Position numbers and translations under genes: made by a program. From assembly GCA_030272155.1 (NCBI GenBank), contig CP126195.1, forward strand, positions 3,393,001-3,457,000: a DNA stretch of 64,000 nt, written 5' to 3'. Below the pieces are notes generated by a model. It saw only the letters and a list, made by a program, of their open reading frames with translations, had not been told where the DNA came from and did not search any database. Shown piece by piece: positions 12,981-24,500 of this stretch. This stretch comes from Tetradesmus obliquus. Its lineage: Eukaryota > Chlorophyta > Chlorophyceae > Sphaeropleales > Scenedesmaceae. How positions within the stretch are numbered: the stretch's first letter is position 1; the number at the start of each line of letters is the position of its first letter.

Positions 12981-14793
12981 TCACAGCAGCAGCACAGCTG
13001 CCAGCAGCAGCAGCGCAGCCAGCAGCGAGCTCACAGCCAGGCCCACAGCAGCACTTGTGGCGTTCTTTGAGCTGGTGCCGTTCCCGCTGACTGTCTCATT
13101 CCCTGACGCAGCATCTGTGCCATTAGCGCTGCTTGCATTCTTGCCGAACGCCTCGGATACCGTCGCATTCTTGCCCTTCTTCTTGCCGGAATCTGCGGTG
13201 ATACTATCAAGGAAGTCTAGTGTGGATTTCGGCACTAGCACCGCATCGATTTTGTGCAGGTAGCTGCTGCCGGCCACGACATCAGCGCTGGTGATGGCTG
13301 CCTCATCTCCGTCACTGTTTGGCTTCAAGATGATGTGCATGGAGGGGTCTACACCGCTGATGCGAGCGCTGATGACGGCCTGCTCGCGCATGATGCGCTC
13401 CGTGACCTTGCGCGCAGCCCTGCACAAGCAAAGACACAGCACGCCAGTTCAGGTTCACTGCCCATGTACAATGAAAGCGCTTTGTCAACGGCAGGAGCAG
13501 TGACGACAACTGCTGGAGTTGTTGACCATCATCCTCAGGCCTCTGCTTGATTCGCTTTACATCCTGGCAGCAGCGTGTGTGCACAGCACATGCTGTGCTG
13601 CTGCCAGTATGCAGCCTTTGTCATCACGACAGACCCCCCAGTGGCACTTGCGTAGAGCGCTCTGCTTGTTGACTAACCAAATCCGTGCAGTGCATGCCAC
13701 TACATGCTGCTGCATGCCTTCCTAACCCCCTTCACCCTCTACTGACCCTAACAGGTGATATCTGCTTCTGAAAACCCACCAACAATGTGCACAACACCAG
13801 ACAATGAAGTCCCACGCAACCTTAGTACATAAATCACAGTCACCAACTCACTTCTTTGACACGTGGATCATGACCGTCTCTCCGTTGTACATGGTGAGCG
13901 TCATGTTGTCCTTCAGCTGGCTGGCGCGCAGCGCCTTGCCCGGCAGCACGTGGTACTTGAGCAGGTTGGCCAGCTGCTTCTTGTTGCCGCTGATGGCGGT
14001 GGTGTTGCCCGCGTAGTAGTTGGACATGGTGTCAATGGTGTACCAGGCCTGAGGGGGAAATGTGATTTGCGGAAGGTGGGCAGGAGGGGAGTAAGAGAGG
14101 CGTCAGGGACAGGCGGTGAGGTGAGGCAAGAGCTAGCTAGCAATGCATCAGGCAGAGCTTGCAAGAGGTTATGGAAACACCGTGTGAGAATGTGTTTCTG
14201 CTGTTTGTGGACAGTCGCAGTAGCAGTGCTTGGCTGTGCTGCAAGCTGCGTGCGTGGCTCAAGCTAGCAGGTTGCAAGCACCTTTCATCATGCCGGCTGG
14301 CACGTTCCTGCTGCCACAAGCAGCTTATCTTTAATCAACCCCAACCCATGCAGGACTCTCTCAGGCACTCACGTCGTCAGAGGGTGCAAACAGGGTTGCC
14401 ACTGTCTTGGAGTTGCCCAGGTAGCTGCTAAGCCCTGCATCCCCAATGGCAGTGTACAGTGTGGACAGGCCATCCACGCTGCCAGTGGCCTCCTCAAGGC
14501 TCTTGAAGAACATGACCTTGTCAGCCTGCTGCAGGTTGAGCTGCACGGCAAAGTAGCAACAGCGGCAGGGCGTGTTACAGCTGTGAGCTGAAGGTTGAGG
14601 GGTAATTCACATAGAACTGCAAGCGAAAGCACGTGCTGCAGGCTCAGCGCAGGTGCTGACACTGTTGGCAACCGTGCAACATGAACTAGCGAGACTCAGG
14701 CCCTGCTTCTTGTGGCGTTGTGTCCAGGTGCGGTGCATACCCAGCTTTCTGGGCGTCAGGCTGTATCTGCTGCATATGAACAGCCACTGCTCT

Positions 14794-14831
<38 letters not shown>

Positions 14832-16035
14832 CCTCAGTGCACAGCTTGCATCCAGCACAATGCAAATTGCTGGACCGACACCTGTTTCCGATTCTGCTGC
14901 CGCTGCTATGCTGATGCGGCCGGATCGCTGCTGCTGCTGCTGCTGCCGTGTTGACTCACAGATGCCAGCTCATCAGGCGGCAGCAGCAGGTTGTCGATCA
15001 CATTGAACATGGCAGCGCCAGCCTTCTGGTCCCGCTCAATGACCTGCGCTGTGCTGCCAGAGTTGACGGCAACATCACCACCCAGACTGCACCACGCAGA
15101 CACAAGCAGCAGGCAGCAAACAATCAGCTTGTGTCAGAACAATGTCAGCTTGACTTTTGGTGCTGGCAAAGGTAACAGGCGTAGCAGGGATGGCAGTAAC
15201 TGCAGCACTACTGCCTGCCAAGCCAGCTGAGCAGTAGTGCTGTGCACTCCAAGCGTCTGCACACCTCTTTGTGATGGTCAGCTGTTTGCCCCTCATGCTG
15301 GTGTACACGCCGTCATTCTTCAGCCTGTCACTGCTGATGGCGTCACCGGGTACCACATGGTACTGCACAATGTCCACCAGCAGGCTGTTATTTTTGAACA
15401 GCTGGTTCTTTGTAACACCAGCGGTGTCAAGCGCTGCCTGGATGGCCTCGTCTGTTGGCGCAAACACGGTGCCAATGAACCCTGGGGATTTGATTTGTTC
15501 GGTAAAGCCGCTGATGCGGTTTGAGGCGTCCAGGAACATGGTGAGCTTGTTGGCCTTTGCTGCATCGTAGATGGTGTCATACTCAGCCTGTACCACTGCT
15601 GCACCTGCAGGCAGAACCGAGATGAAGTCAGTTTGCAGCATCAGACGTGAGCAAAGTGGTGCAACGAGACCATGCGGCTGTGGTGGCGCGAGCACCAGGC
15701 GTTGCTGGCTCATGTGTTGTTGCTGCTGCTGCTGCTGCTGCTGCTCCTGCTCCTTTTGCTGTGGTTAATTAATTAGGCTGACAAAGCAGCAGCAACGCGT
15801 GCCCATGCTGGTGCTTTGTTGGCAGGCTGCACACATGGCATGTCAGGGCCACAGTGTATAGCTGGTGGCTGGCAGAAAGTATAGCAGAAATAATTGCCGC
15901 TGCGTTAATGCATTTGGACAGTGGATACGTTGCATGCATGTGCCCACCCAGCAACTGCAGCAGCAGTAGCAGCAGCAGTAGCAACCTGTGGCACTCACCC
16001 GCCAGCACCAGCAACAGTGCCACTGCTCGTCTCAT
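12981..16035 (-). CDS. Fasciclin (FAS1) domain GPI-anchored cell-surface protein
   Basis: Exons 16035-15999, 15604-15265, 15086-14960, 14540-14373, 14048-13852 and 13419-12981 total 1308 nt (435 residues) with consistent phases. The protein opens with a hydrophobic signal peptide (MRRAVALLLVLAG). It has two FAS1 adhesion domains, about residues 20-165 and 170-345. Family cues are the strand motif GTVFAPTDEAI in the first, TLFAPSDD in the second, and the YHVVPG and YHVLPG motifs. A Ser/Asn/Thr-rich stalk follows with several N-glycosylation sequons (NATV, NASS, NGTD, NETV, NGTS, NATS). The C terminus is a run of A, L and V residues with no charged tail, as expected for a GPI-attachment signal. 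By family it should sit on the outer plasma membrane or in the wall and act in adhesion, like fasciclin-like arabinogalactan proteins. Its function in this alga is inference. Confidence 0.93.
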
Positions 16036-17203
16036 GATGCCTGCCTGCACAATTGCGGTTCAGTTCAAGTCCATTTTGGTTATTCAATGCATTGTATGCG
16101 TGAGTCGGAGCGTACGTGATCGTTGCGCTGGTAAAGACGTTTGCCGGGATTGCATCCATGCACTTGAAGCCACGCCAGTCTGAATAATGTATCAGCGATC
16201 AATGTTCGTGATTATACAGACAATACGGCTGGTATGCTGCTGTCAGCAACCAACAGCTGAGATGGAAAAAGACGCACCGAGCCCCGCTCACCTGCAAGCG
16301 ATGTGCTGAAAGCAATGGAATAATAGTAATTGTGTGCTAGCAAGGAGCTGAAGTGCTGCGCGCAAAGTATAGCCCCAAGTGACTCCTCAAGTGTGCAGCA
16401 ACTAGTGACACCTGTAGATCGCTGGTTACACCGGTGAAGTCGCCCAGCATACGTATCTGGAAAGGTTTCAGATTGCAGCAGGGATGGGCGGGAACCTCAA
16501 CTACCTTGGTAGTTGCGATAACATCGCAAGTCCCTGAGGTCCGATGTTCTCCGCAATCTGTGTCGCATGGGATTGATTGCTGCCACAAAGATGTTGATCG
16601 AGTTTTGATATGACTTCACGACGATGGGCGCAGCTCCCTTGCTCCAGTTTAGCGGGTTTGGACAAGCGCGCCAAAAAGCCTCCCGAGAGCTCTGGCCATC
16701 AAATGTTTTATTTTTTTGATGATGATTTGACAAATCACGACAGAGAAACCAATAACGCTAAACATTACGCGGGTCGCAATCTCACACTGAGCCAGGTGCA
16801 GACACAGGGCATGGCCAAGCACCTTTCTCAGTCCTGCAGTCTTGACCACCATCAGCCAAGCCACAGCACAAGACAACCCAGCAGCCAACAGTGTTCAATA
16901 TAGCACAGAGGTACCAACAGTAACATGTAAATATTCAATTGCTGTAGATAAGGCACCAGCTGCATACTGCAGTATATCACCAACGGAAGCGCCCTGCACG
17001 CTGCTGCAGCTGCATGCCTGCTGCTGCTTGGGGCAGTCTGCGGACTGCTGCAGACGCAGTGCACATCAGCAGCCAAAACACTGGCTGCCAGCCACCAGCA
17101 CGACCTGCCCGCATTCATGTTGCTGCTGATGCTGCTACTGTCCATACAAACCCCCCCAAAACAGCATACACAAACGCGCAATGCCTGCCGAAACAGCGTG
17201 AAC
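16036..17203. other. Intergenic: fasciclin promoter side and PSAT 3' flank
   Basis: No conserved protein segment seen. The part around 16690-16770 is notably A/T-rich for this window. Confidence 0.45.
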
Positions 17204-20200
17204 TCAGGCGTTCTTGGCCTGGAACTCCGTCATGAACTTTGTGAGTGCCTCCACGCCTTCGTGCGGCATGGCGTTGTAGATGCTGGCGCGCATGCCGCCC
17301 ACGCTGCGGTGGCCCTTCAGCTCCAGCAGCTGCGCGGCAGTGGCCTCAGCGACAAACGCCTTCTCCAGCTCAGGCTTGCTGCGGGGCAGGAAGCCAAAAA
17401 CAACAAATACAGCGCAATCATCAATGCGTGACATATCGGATGCGGGTATGCAGGCGTGCGGACATCGTGCAGCAAACGCCTTCTCTAGCTCAGGCTTGCA
17501 GCAGAGCCGGCAGCAATGAAAGAGCAGTACATAGAATGACAATTGGGCCACCATAAACATACAATAAGTTCCTCTCCTTGGTCAAGCAGTGCACCAAGGT
17601 GACAGGCTTCACCGTGTGAACAAGATCTGTTCAGAGACCTTGTTCGCACATCAGTCGGAGGTGCTATGTCAGCTGATACTCAAGCAGCGCTGCCGCACCT
17701 GGGGATGGTGAAGGGCACGTTCATCTTGCTGCGCACGCTCTCCTCCACGGGGCTGAAGTAGAAGCCATTGCTGCCTGCAATGGTGTCGTACAGCAGCTGC
17801 GCCTTCTTCACGTTGCGCTCGCGCGCGCCTGCAAGACAACAAAGACGATGCAACAGTGTGATAATAAGATGTTACATACAAGCATGCCACAGCACGTGAT
17901 TGCTGTTTTAAGGCAGCAGCAGGAAACCAACGAGACATCAGCAGACAAGCAGGGCAACCATGTCCTGACACACAGCTGCCATGCTAGGACCCGAACGGCA
18001 GCATAAGCATCTCACACCACAAACGGCAGCAAGCGCACATCCAGGCGCACGCTAGCGGTACCCAGGCAGTACACAACAAGCAGACAATAGCAAGTGTTTC
18101 GGAAAAGAACTGGCAGTATGTGTCTGCGTGCTCACCTGCCAGTCCCCCCAGCTTAAGCAGGTGCTGGAAGACCAGGCCGCACACGTAGATGGGCCAGCAA
18201 GGCGGCGTGTTGTACATGGAGCCGTTCTCAGCAGCAATGGCGTAGTTGAGCATGGTGGGGCAGGACGGCCTGCAGCAGGGGGGGGGGGGGCGCACACAGG
18301 CAGACACACGCGGGGATGCGGCAATCTGAGTACAGGAAGCAGCTCGCTGCTGTCGAATGAAGGATGCATTGTGTGCGAGAGGGTGGTCAGCTGCGCAGCG
18401 GAAGGCAAGACGACTATCAATATCAACGCCAATGTAACATTAAAATAACGTCATTGCCAAAACAATAACAACAAGCGCACCTGGCCTTGCCCAGCAGGTC
18501 CTCCCGCACGATGGCAATGACCACGCCGGAGGGTCCCACATTCTTCTGTGCTCCCGCGTAGATCATGGCGTACTTGGACACGTCCACGGGCTTGGACAGG
18601 AAGTTGGAGGACATGTCGGCAATCAGCGGCACGTCACCCACATCTGGCGCGCCCTGGAACTCCACGCCTGCGTCGTGAGTGTCACACGAGCATAATCCGC
18701 ATGCATCACAGTGTTAACAGCTGGCGGCTGAATGGCAAAGTGGCAGAAGAGCATACTCGGCACACGCTACAGTTTGGAAGCGGCTGGCAGTTGATTAAAG
18801 TCAAAAGATTTCATAGTTCTGCTAGCAGACACCCATTGCTAGCAGACACCCATTGCAGCGAACAAGTCACCGCTGATCCAGCCGCGACATGCTGTCGTTG
18901 GTGGCACTGCACCTTGAACCACCAGGTTTTATGAACACAAACATCCAGCGTGTGCGCACTCACCGCCGATGGTCTCGTTGTCGCAGTAGTGCACGTACTT
19001 GGCATCTGGGCTCAGCTGCCAGCTGTCACGCGCAGGCACGCTCTTGTTGTCGCCCTTGGCCACCACGTTTGCGTTGAGCCCAAACTTGGCCGCCTCCTCG
19101 TATGCCTTCTTGGACCACGCCCCAGTCACAATGTAATCCACGGTATCACCTGCAGCATGTATGAAAATATGAAGCAGATGTTGAGATGCTGTTTGATACC
19201 AACTTGGTGTGTGATAGAAATGTGTGCCTTCTTGGACCAAGCCCCTGTCACAATGTACTTCATGGTGTCAGCTGCAGCAGCATGCGTAGCAGCAGGTTAT
19301 ATGTGTGACGGAGAGTGTTGAATACGTTGGCTGGACAACAACCGTTTACTACCAAAAAACATGGCTGCAACACTCACAAAGTAAGTGCAGCCCTGCTGCA
19401 CGTATCAAGCGTCAGGAACTGTACAGGAACGCAGCACGTGAGCAGCCAGACGCTGCCATGCGTGGTACTGTGCGCAAAGTGTCAGCAGCTGCAGCCTGCT
19501 ACATGCCATGGATCTGACGCTGCCGCTGCCCTGTAAACCTTCTTTGCGCCTACAGGTGAGAACTTCGCATGATGCTATGATGCCATGATGCTGGACAGAC
19601 GTGCCTGCGTGGACAGCCCACTTGGAGCGCCAGGAGCCTTCGGGCAGGGGGGCTTCTGGACCAGCATTGCTTGCAGGTGAACGGTTGTGCATTTACCATG
19701 CCTACAACTGTCATATTACATGCTTCAGCTGCTCACTGACACAGGGGTGCGGACCAAATATTTGATGTTATGCAGCAAGCCACTGCTCCAGACCCTGCAG
19801 CTGCCGTTTGCTTGAATCCAAGATCACAGCCGCAGCAACAAGCAAACGCTCACAGACAGCAGAGCAGGCGTTCACGCAGCAACATGCAACCCCCAACTGC
19901 CAGCATCTCAGATCACCCCAAACCCTAGTGCACCGCAGCTGCTGCTGATCAAGGGAATCTGCAACAGCGTCCACCCTTTCCTGCACGACAGCAGCAGCAG
20001 CTCACCCTCTTGTGTGAAGTTGAGGGGGATGGCTGCAAACTGTGTGGAGGCGCCGCCCTGGACAAACAGCACCTTGTAGTTGTCTGGGATGCTCAGCAGC
20101 GTACGCAGGTCTGCCTCCGCCTGCTTGATGATGCCTTCGAAAGCCTTGCTGCGATGGCTCATCTCCATGACGGACATGCCACTGCCATTGAAGTTGAGAG

Positions 20201-20393
20201 TGTCCCGCTGGGTCTGCTCCAGCACCTCCAGCGGCAGCATGGCAGGGCCTGCCGAGAAGTTGAAAATACGGCCGTGTGCTGCCATCTTTAAGTCACGTTG
20301 CTGGACGATCTTAGGTGCAACGAGCTGCCTGATCCTGCTTGCGGAGGCCTGGGTGTGGGCGACTGCTTGATGATGAACCAAAGACTGGTGCAT
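17204..20393 (-). CDS. PSAT: Phosphoserine aminotransferase, probably plastid-targeted
   Basis: PLP enzyme of the phosphorylated serine pathway: 3-phosphohydroxypyruvate + glutamate to phosphoserine + 2-oxoglutarate. Exons 20393-20006, 19149-18964, 18667-18481, 18269-18136, 17826-17699, 17378-17204. Diagnostic segments are [11 protein letters not shown] at the start, the PLP lysine in [11 protein letters not shown] (about residue 233), [10 protein letters not shown] and the C-terminal [17 protein letters not shown]. The ATG at 20393 adds 36 residues, mostly neutral or basic, before [10 protein letters not shown] (ATG 20285). This fits an organelle transit peptide, so I chose the longer start. 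One oddity: the exon ending at 18136 leaves one base, but the exon at 17826 starts in phase 0 for its conserved reading frame, so the model is two bases short in a GCGCGC run at the acceptor. Two introns hold decayed copies of the next exon. Confidence 0.93.
17471..17500 (-). repeat. Intronic copy of PSAT last-exon start
   Basis: Reads [10 protein letters not shown] against [10 protein letters not shown] in exon 17378-17204. It lies in the preceding intron, same orientation. Confidence 0.8.
18278..18290. repeat. G homopolymer in PSAT intron
   Basis: Thirteen consecutive G, beside the acceptor of exon 18269-18136 (C-rich on the coding strand, so part of its polypyrimidine tract). Confidence 0.9.
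19228..19274 (-). repeat. Intronic copy of PSAT exon 2 start
   Basis: Reads [16 protein letters not shown] against [16 protein letters not shown] of exon 19149-18964, with a preceding GCAGCTG acceptor-like stretch. It lies in the upstream intron. Confidence 0.85.
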
Positions 20394-21594
20394 CTGAGTT
20401 TAAATGTAACAAATACAATCGTCAGCACACCCTCTGAGGTTGTGGAGGTGCAAGTCTGCCAGGCAGCTGTTCTCGTAACACGAGTTGCACCGTGCTTGTA
20501 ACGACTGGAACGAAAAATCAGTCGCTGATAAATCGGTCACAGACAACTGCAAAGCTGATATATGTACCGTCCAGCCGTGGATCCCTCGAATGCAACGTGC
20601 ACCTGTTACTTTTACGGGGTGTGCCTGTCACTGCCCGCCGCAGAGCTTGCTTCTACTGCTTTCAAGGCGTGCACAAGCATGTCTTATTTCCTTAGCTTTC
20701 GGTAGCTGGAACTGCTTGCAGCAGGGGCATGGATGGGTGCCGCTGTGCTGATGCCAGCTGGAGCCTGCAGCATGGAGGCACTGCTTGCAGGGGACGGGCA
20801 TCTGTGAAATGAATTTTCAACTCGCCGCAGTCCCGCCGCAGATGAAAATCACAGGTGCACAGCACACATTCCGCACAACTAGAGTCAAAGCTACACATCG
20901 GTTGGTAATGCCAGGATGCAGTTGCAACAGCCTGATCAGGCTTCGCTTGCTGACCCAGTCATGCCCAAGTCGACAGCGTGCAGGCTGTTGGTTGGTGTTA
21001 ACATTTGACAGCAAAATAATGAGCTGGTTTCTTTTTCTTAGCTGCAACACAGCATATGCACGTTGCACTGCTGTGTTTGGCAACAATAAAATTTCAGCTG
21101 AAATCACCTATGCGACAAAAAACACACTGTGCAGTGATCAAACACACACACGCAGGTTGTTTAACTTGTTATGAATTATTGATAGAAATAAGTTGAACTG
21201 CTGATCAACGGCTGCACTAGGCCAGGTGCACCAACATACATGTTTGGTGTTTGCCATTTACCTTCGCCAATAATGTCAGCTACTATGGCTCGTCCAGCTG
21301 TGGTCTAGCCATTGACTACCTGTTTCAACTCATGTATTTGTTTTAGGAGCATCCCTGTGGCTTTACATGGCCTGTAGGCAACGACAGCTTGGCAACAGTC
21401 ACAGCCAGGTGTTACTTTTACTCTAGTCAGCAGGTGGCTGCAACGTCGCGCGCATTGGTTGTGATGTATATTTTCAAATAGTTTAGACACGCAGTCAGTA
21501 ACGTGCGCTGTGTCTGTTGTGCGGTCTGCTTGGCACCTTGACATCGTGAACGTACAGGCACCTGATAGCCAACTAGTTGAATAGTCGCAGCTGT
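20394..21594. promoter_or_regulatory. Divergent promoter region between PSAT (-) and ClpR (+)
   Basis: 1.2 kb separates the two divergent starts, both for probably plastid proteins. No coding segment and no convincing TATA box at a fixed distance were seen. The sequence is less GC-rich than the genes, with AT-richer stretches near 21045-21190. Confidence 0.45.
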
Positions 21595-24500
21595 ATGGTA
21601 TTAGCTTCTAGCAGGGCCATGCAGGCCCACTGCACGCAGCAGCGGGGCCTGGCTAGCAGCAGCAGGGCGAGCAGCAGCAGCAGGGTGGTCAGGCCATGCA
21701 GCAGCAGCAGGAAGCAGGTCGTGGTGCAGGCCCGCCAAGGCAGAGGCGACCGCAGACGGCCTCCTCCGCCGGATCTGCCAAGCCTGCTGTTCGATCAGCG
21801 CATCGTTTACTTGGGCATGCCTGTGAGTGGGAGTGTCGAGTAGGAGGCCCAGCAGCCGCAGCAGGCTGCGTAGAGGGCTCACGGACATAACGTTTTATGT
21901 GTTTGTTGCCGCAGCTGGTGCCTGCGGTGACTGAGCTGATGGTGGCAGAGCTACTGTACCTAGAAAAGCAGGGCACTTCTCTGCCCATCGAGATGCTCAT
22001 CAACTCGTCTGGCACAACCCGCCAAGATGGAGAAATCGTGAGTTCAACTGCTTGTGGAGGACTTCTAGGCTAGCAGCAGGTCCAATGCACAGTACCGAGG
22101 TTCCACGCAGTGCAGCAGCAGCGCGTGCAGCAACCAAGCATTGCAGGACGCTCATGCTGAAGCAATGCACCGTGCTGCAACAGCACGGCAGCTGACTGTT
22201 GATAACATAAGCTGTCACATGATGCTGCAGTTCCTGCTGCATCCTGTATAGCAGTCAGGGCTTGGGCTTGCAAGTGCAGCTGTCGCCCTGCAGCATCATG
22301 GCACAAACATAGCAGCGGGTTGACCTGCAACTTCAGCAGCCATCATGGATGCAGTATCGTCAACAATTGCAGCAGCAACAGCAGCTGCAGCAGCAGTGTA
22401 TGATGTGATTGCCTGCAGCAGTTGCATGTGAGCAGCACATGTGCAGCAGCGTTGTGGGCTGTCATGTTGGTCCTGCTAGCTGTGCATGCATAGCAGTTCC
22501 TGACAAGTTGCGGTGTGCATGTGCTCTTCTCTGCCGTTGTGTTGCTGCGCTTGCAGCTGGCCTTTGACAGTGAAGGTATTGCGCTTACATCCACAATGGG
22601 CTTTGTAAAGAACCCGGTGAGCAGTAACAGCAGCAGCAGCGGCAGCAGCAGCAGCGGCGGCAATGGTGACAAGAGAGCAGCAGAAGTAGCAGCAGCAGGA
22701 GCAACAGCAGCAACAGCAGCAGCGCAGCCGGTTGTGCGCGTGAAGCATGCAGCTGCGTTGAACGCTGCTTTGTGCACCCACTTGGCACGGACATGCTGGG
22801 TGGTGCTACACTGCTTGCTGTGTGTACAGCATCCACCATTCAATAGTTTACTTGTGCTCTGCTACTCAGGCCCCTTTAGCAATGTTGTTGTTACCCATGT
22901 TTCCTTTCGTGCGTGTTTGATGGATGTGTGCTTGCGCATTGTGCAGATCTCCACGGTGAACATGGGCCTCGCAGTGGGCTGGTCAGCAGTGGTGCTGGGC
23001 TATGGCAAGAAGGGCCTGCGCAAGAGCCTGCCACACTCCCTAGGTGAGACGCAGCGGCAGCAGCAGCAGCCAGTAATCAGCAGTGTTAAAGCTCAAGCAG
23101 CAGTGACAAACCTGCGCGCATTGGGTCAGCAGCAGCAGGAGCAGCAGATGTTGTCGTTGAGCAGTGCAAGAGCTACGGCAGCTGTGTAGTTGCTGTTCCC
23201 ACTGGCTGAGCAGCACCAGCAGCAGGTGCAGTAGCAGCTAATGTTGGGCACTGTGGGAGCTACAGCAGCAGCGTTGACGCCGCCGCCGCAGCAGCAGCAA
23301 TGTTGTGAACGTCTTGTGCTGGCACCCGTCGCCGCAAAGCTTGCCACAGCAGCAGTGGCGGCCAGGGCAGAGGTGTGGCTGCAAGTGAACACGTAGGTAG
23401 CCTGACAGAATCGTGTGGTTGAGTCACATGGACCCTCTCAGAAACCCCCGCACCCACCCACAACATTCACCACACACGCTGCTACCTCCACCTCCTGCCC
23501 GCAGCCATGCTGCAGCAGCCGCGCGTGCCGCCCACGGGTCAGCGCCAGGCCATCGAGGTGCACATCAAGTGGCGCGAGGTGCTGGACTACAAGCGCGAGC
23601 TGCTGCGCTGCATGAGCATCGCCACGGGCTGGGGCGTGGACAAGCTGGACGCGGACATGCAGCGCCCGCTGTACATGCGGCCGCAGGTGCGAGGGCAGCA
23701 CTTGCTGTTGCTGTGTGTCTGCAGCAATGCTGTTGTGCGATTTGGTTACATTTTATACAATAGAAGTGACAAGCTGGACGCTGACATGCAGCGCCCGCTG
23801 TACATGCGGCCGCAGGTGCGGCGCGTGTGTTGTCTATTGTGCAGTGTGTGTTTGGTGCTGTCTTGCAACTGCAGCGCTGTAGCTGTGTTTGATAATCCTA
23901 TGTGTGGCTGTACATGCGCCCGCAGGGGCATGCGGAGGGTGGTATATCAAAAACCCTGGTGTATCTCTGCATGTTGCTGACTGCACCTTGGTGCTGGCCT
24001 TCTCTGTGTTGCCCGGCCTGCAGGATGCGCTGGAGTATGGCCTGATCGACGAGGCGATTGCTCCTGATGCTGCCAAGGCTGAGAAGGCCATGGTCTCGGG
24101 CTGGAAGCCATGACCCCAACCTGCCGACACTACTCATTGTTCTGTTCCATGTAGCCTTGCAGGACGCGCTAGAGCCCGGCCTTGATGAGGTCGTTGCACC
24201 CGACGCCTTTACAGCTGAGAAGGCTGTAGTGTACTGGCTCATCTTGCTGGCCTCACATTGCTGACCACTCCTGCTTGCCTCACTGCCTTGCAGGATGCGC
24301 TGGAGTATGGGCTGATTGATGAGGTCATCGCGCCTGATGCCGCCAAGGCTGAGAAGGCTGCGGTGTACTGGCTCAAGTCGGGCCGCGCTGAGTCAGATGG
24401 GCGGCTGGAGCAGTGGAAGGAGTACCTGGAGCTGCAGGAGAAGTACAGCATGAAGGACCAGTTCAAAAAGGTGTGACGCAAGGCTTGGGATAGCAAAATT

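Noticed and set aside
24024..24112. Real ClpR exon 6
   Set aside because: It reads into an in-frame TGA and has diverged; 24294-24470 alone keeps the full frame and donor.
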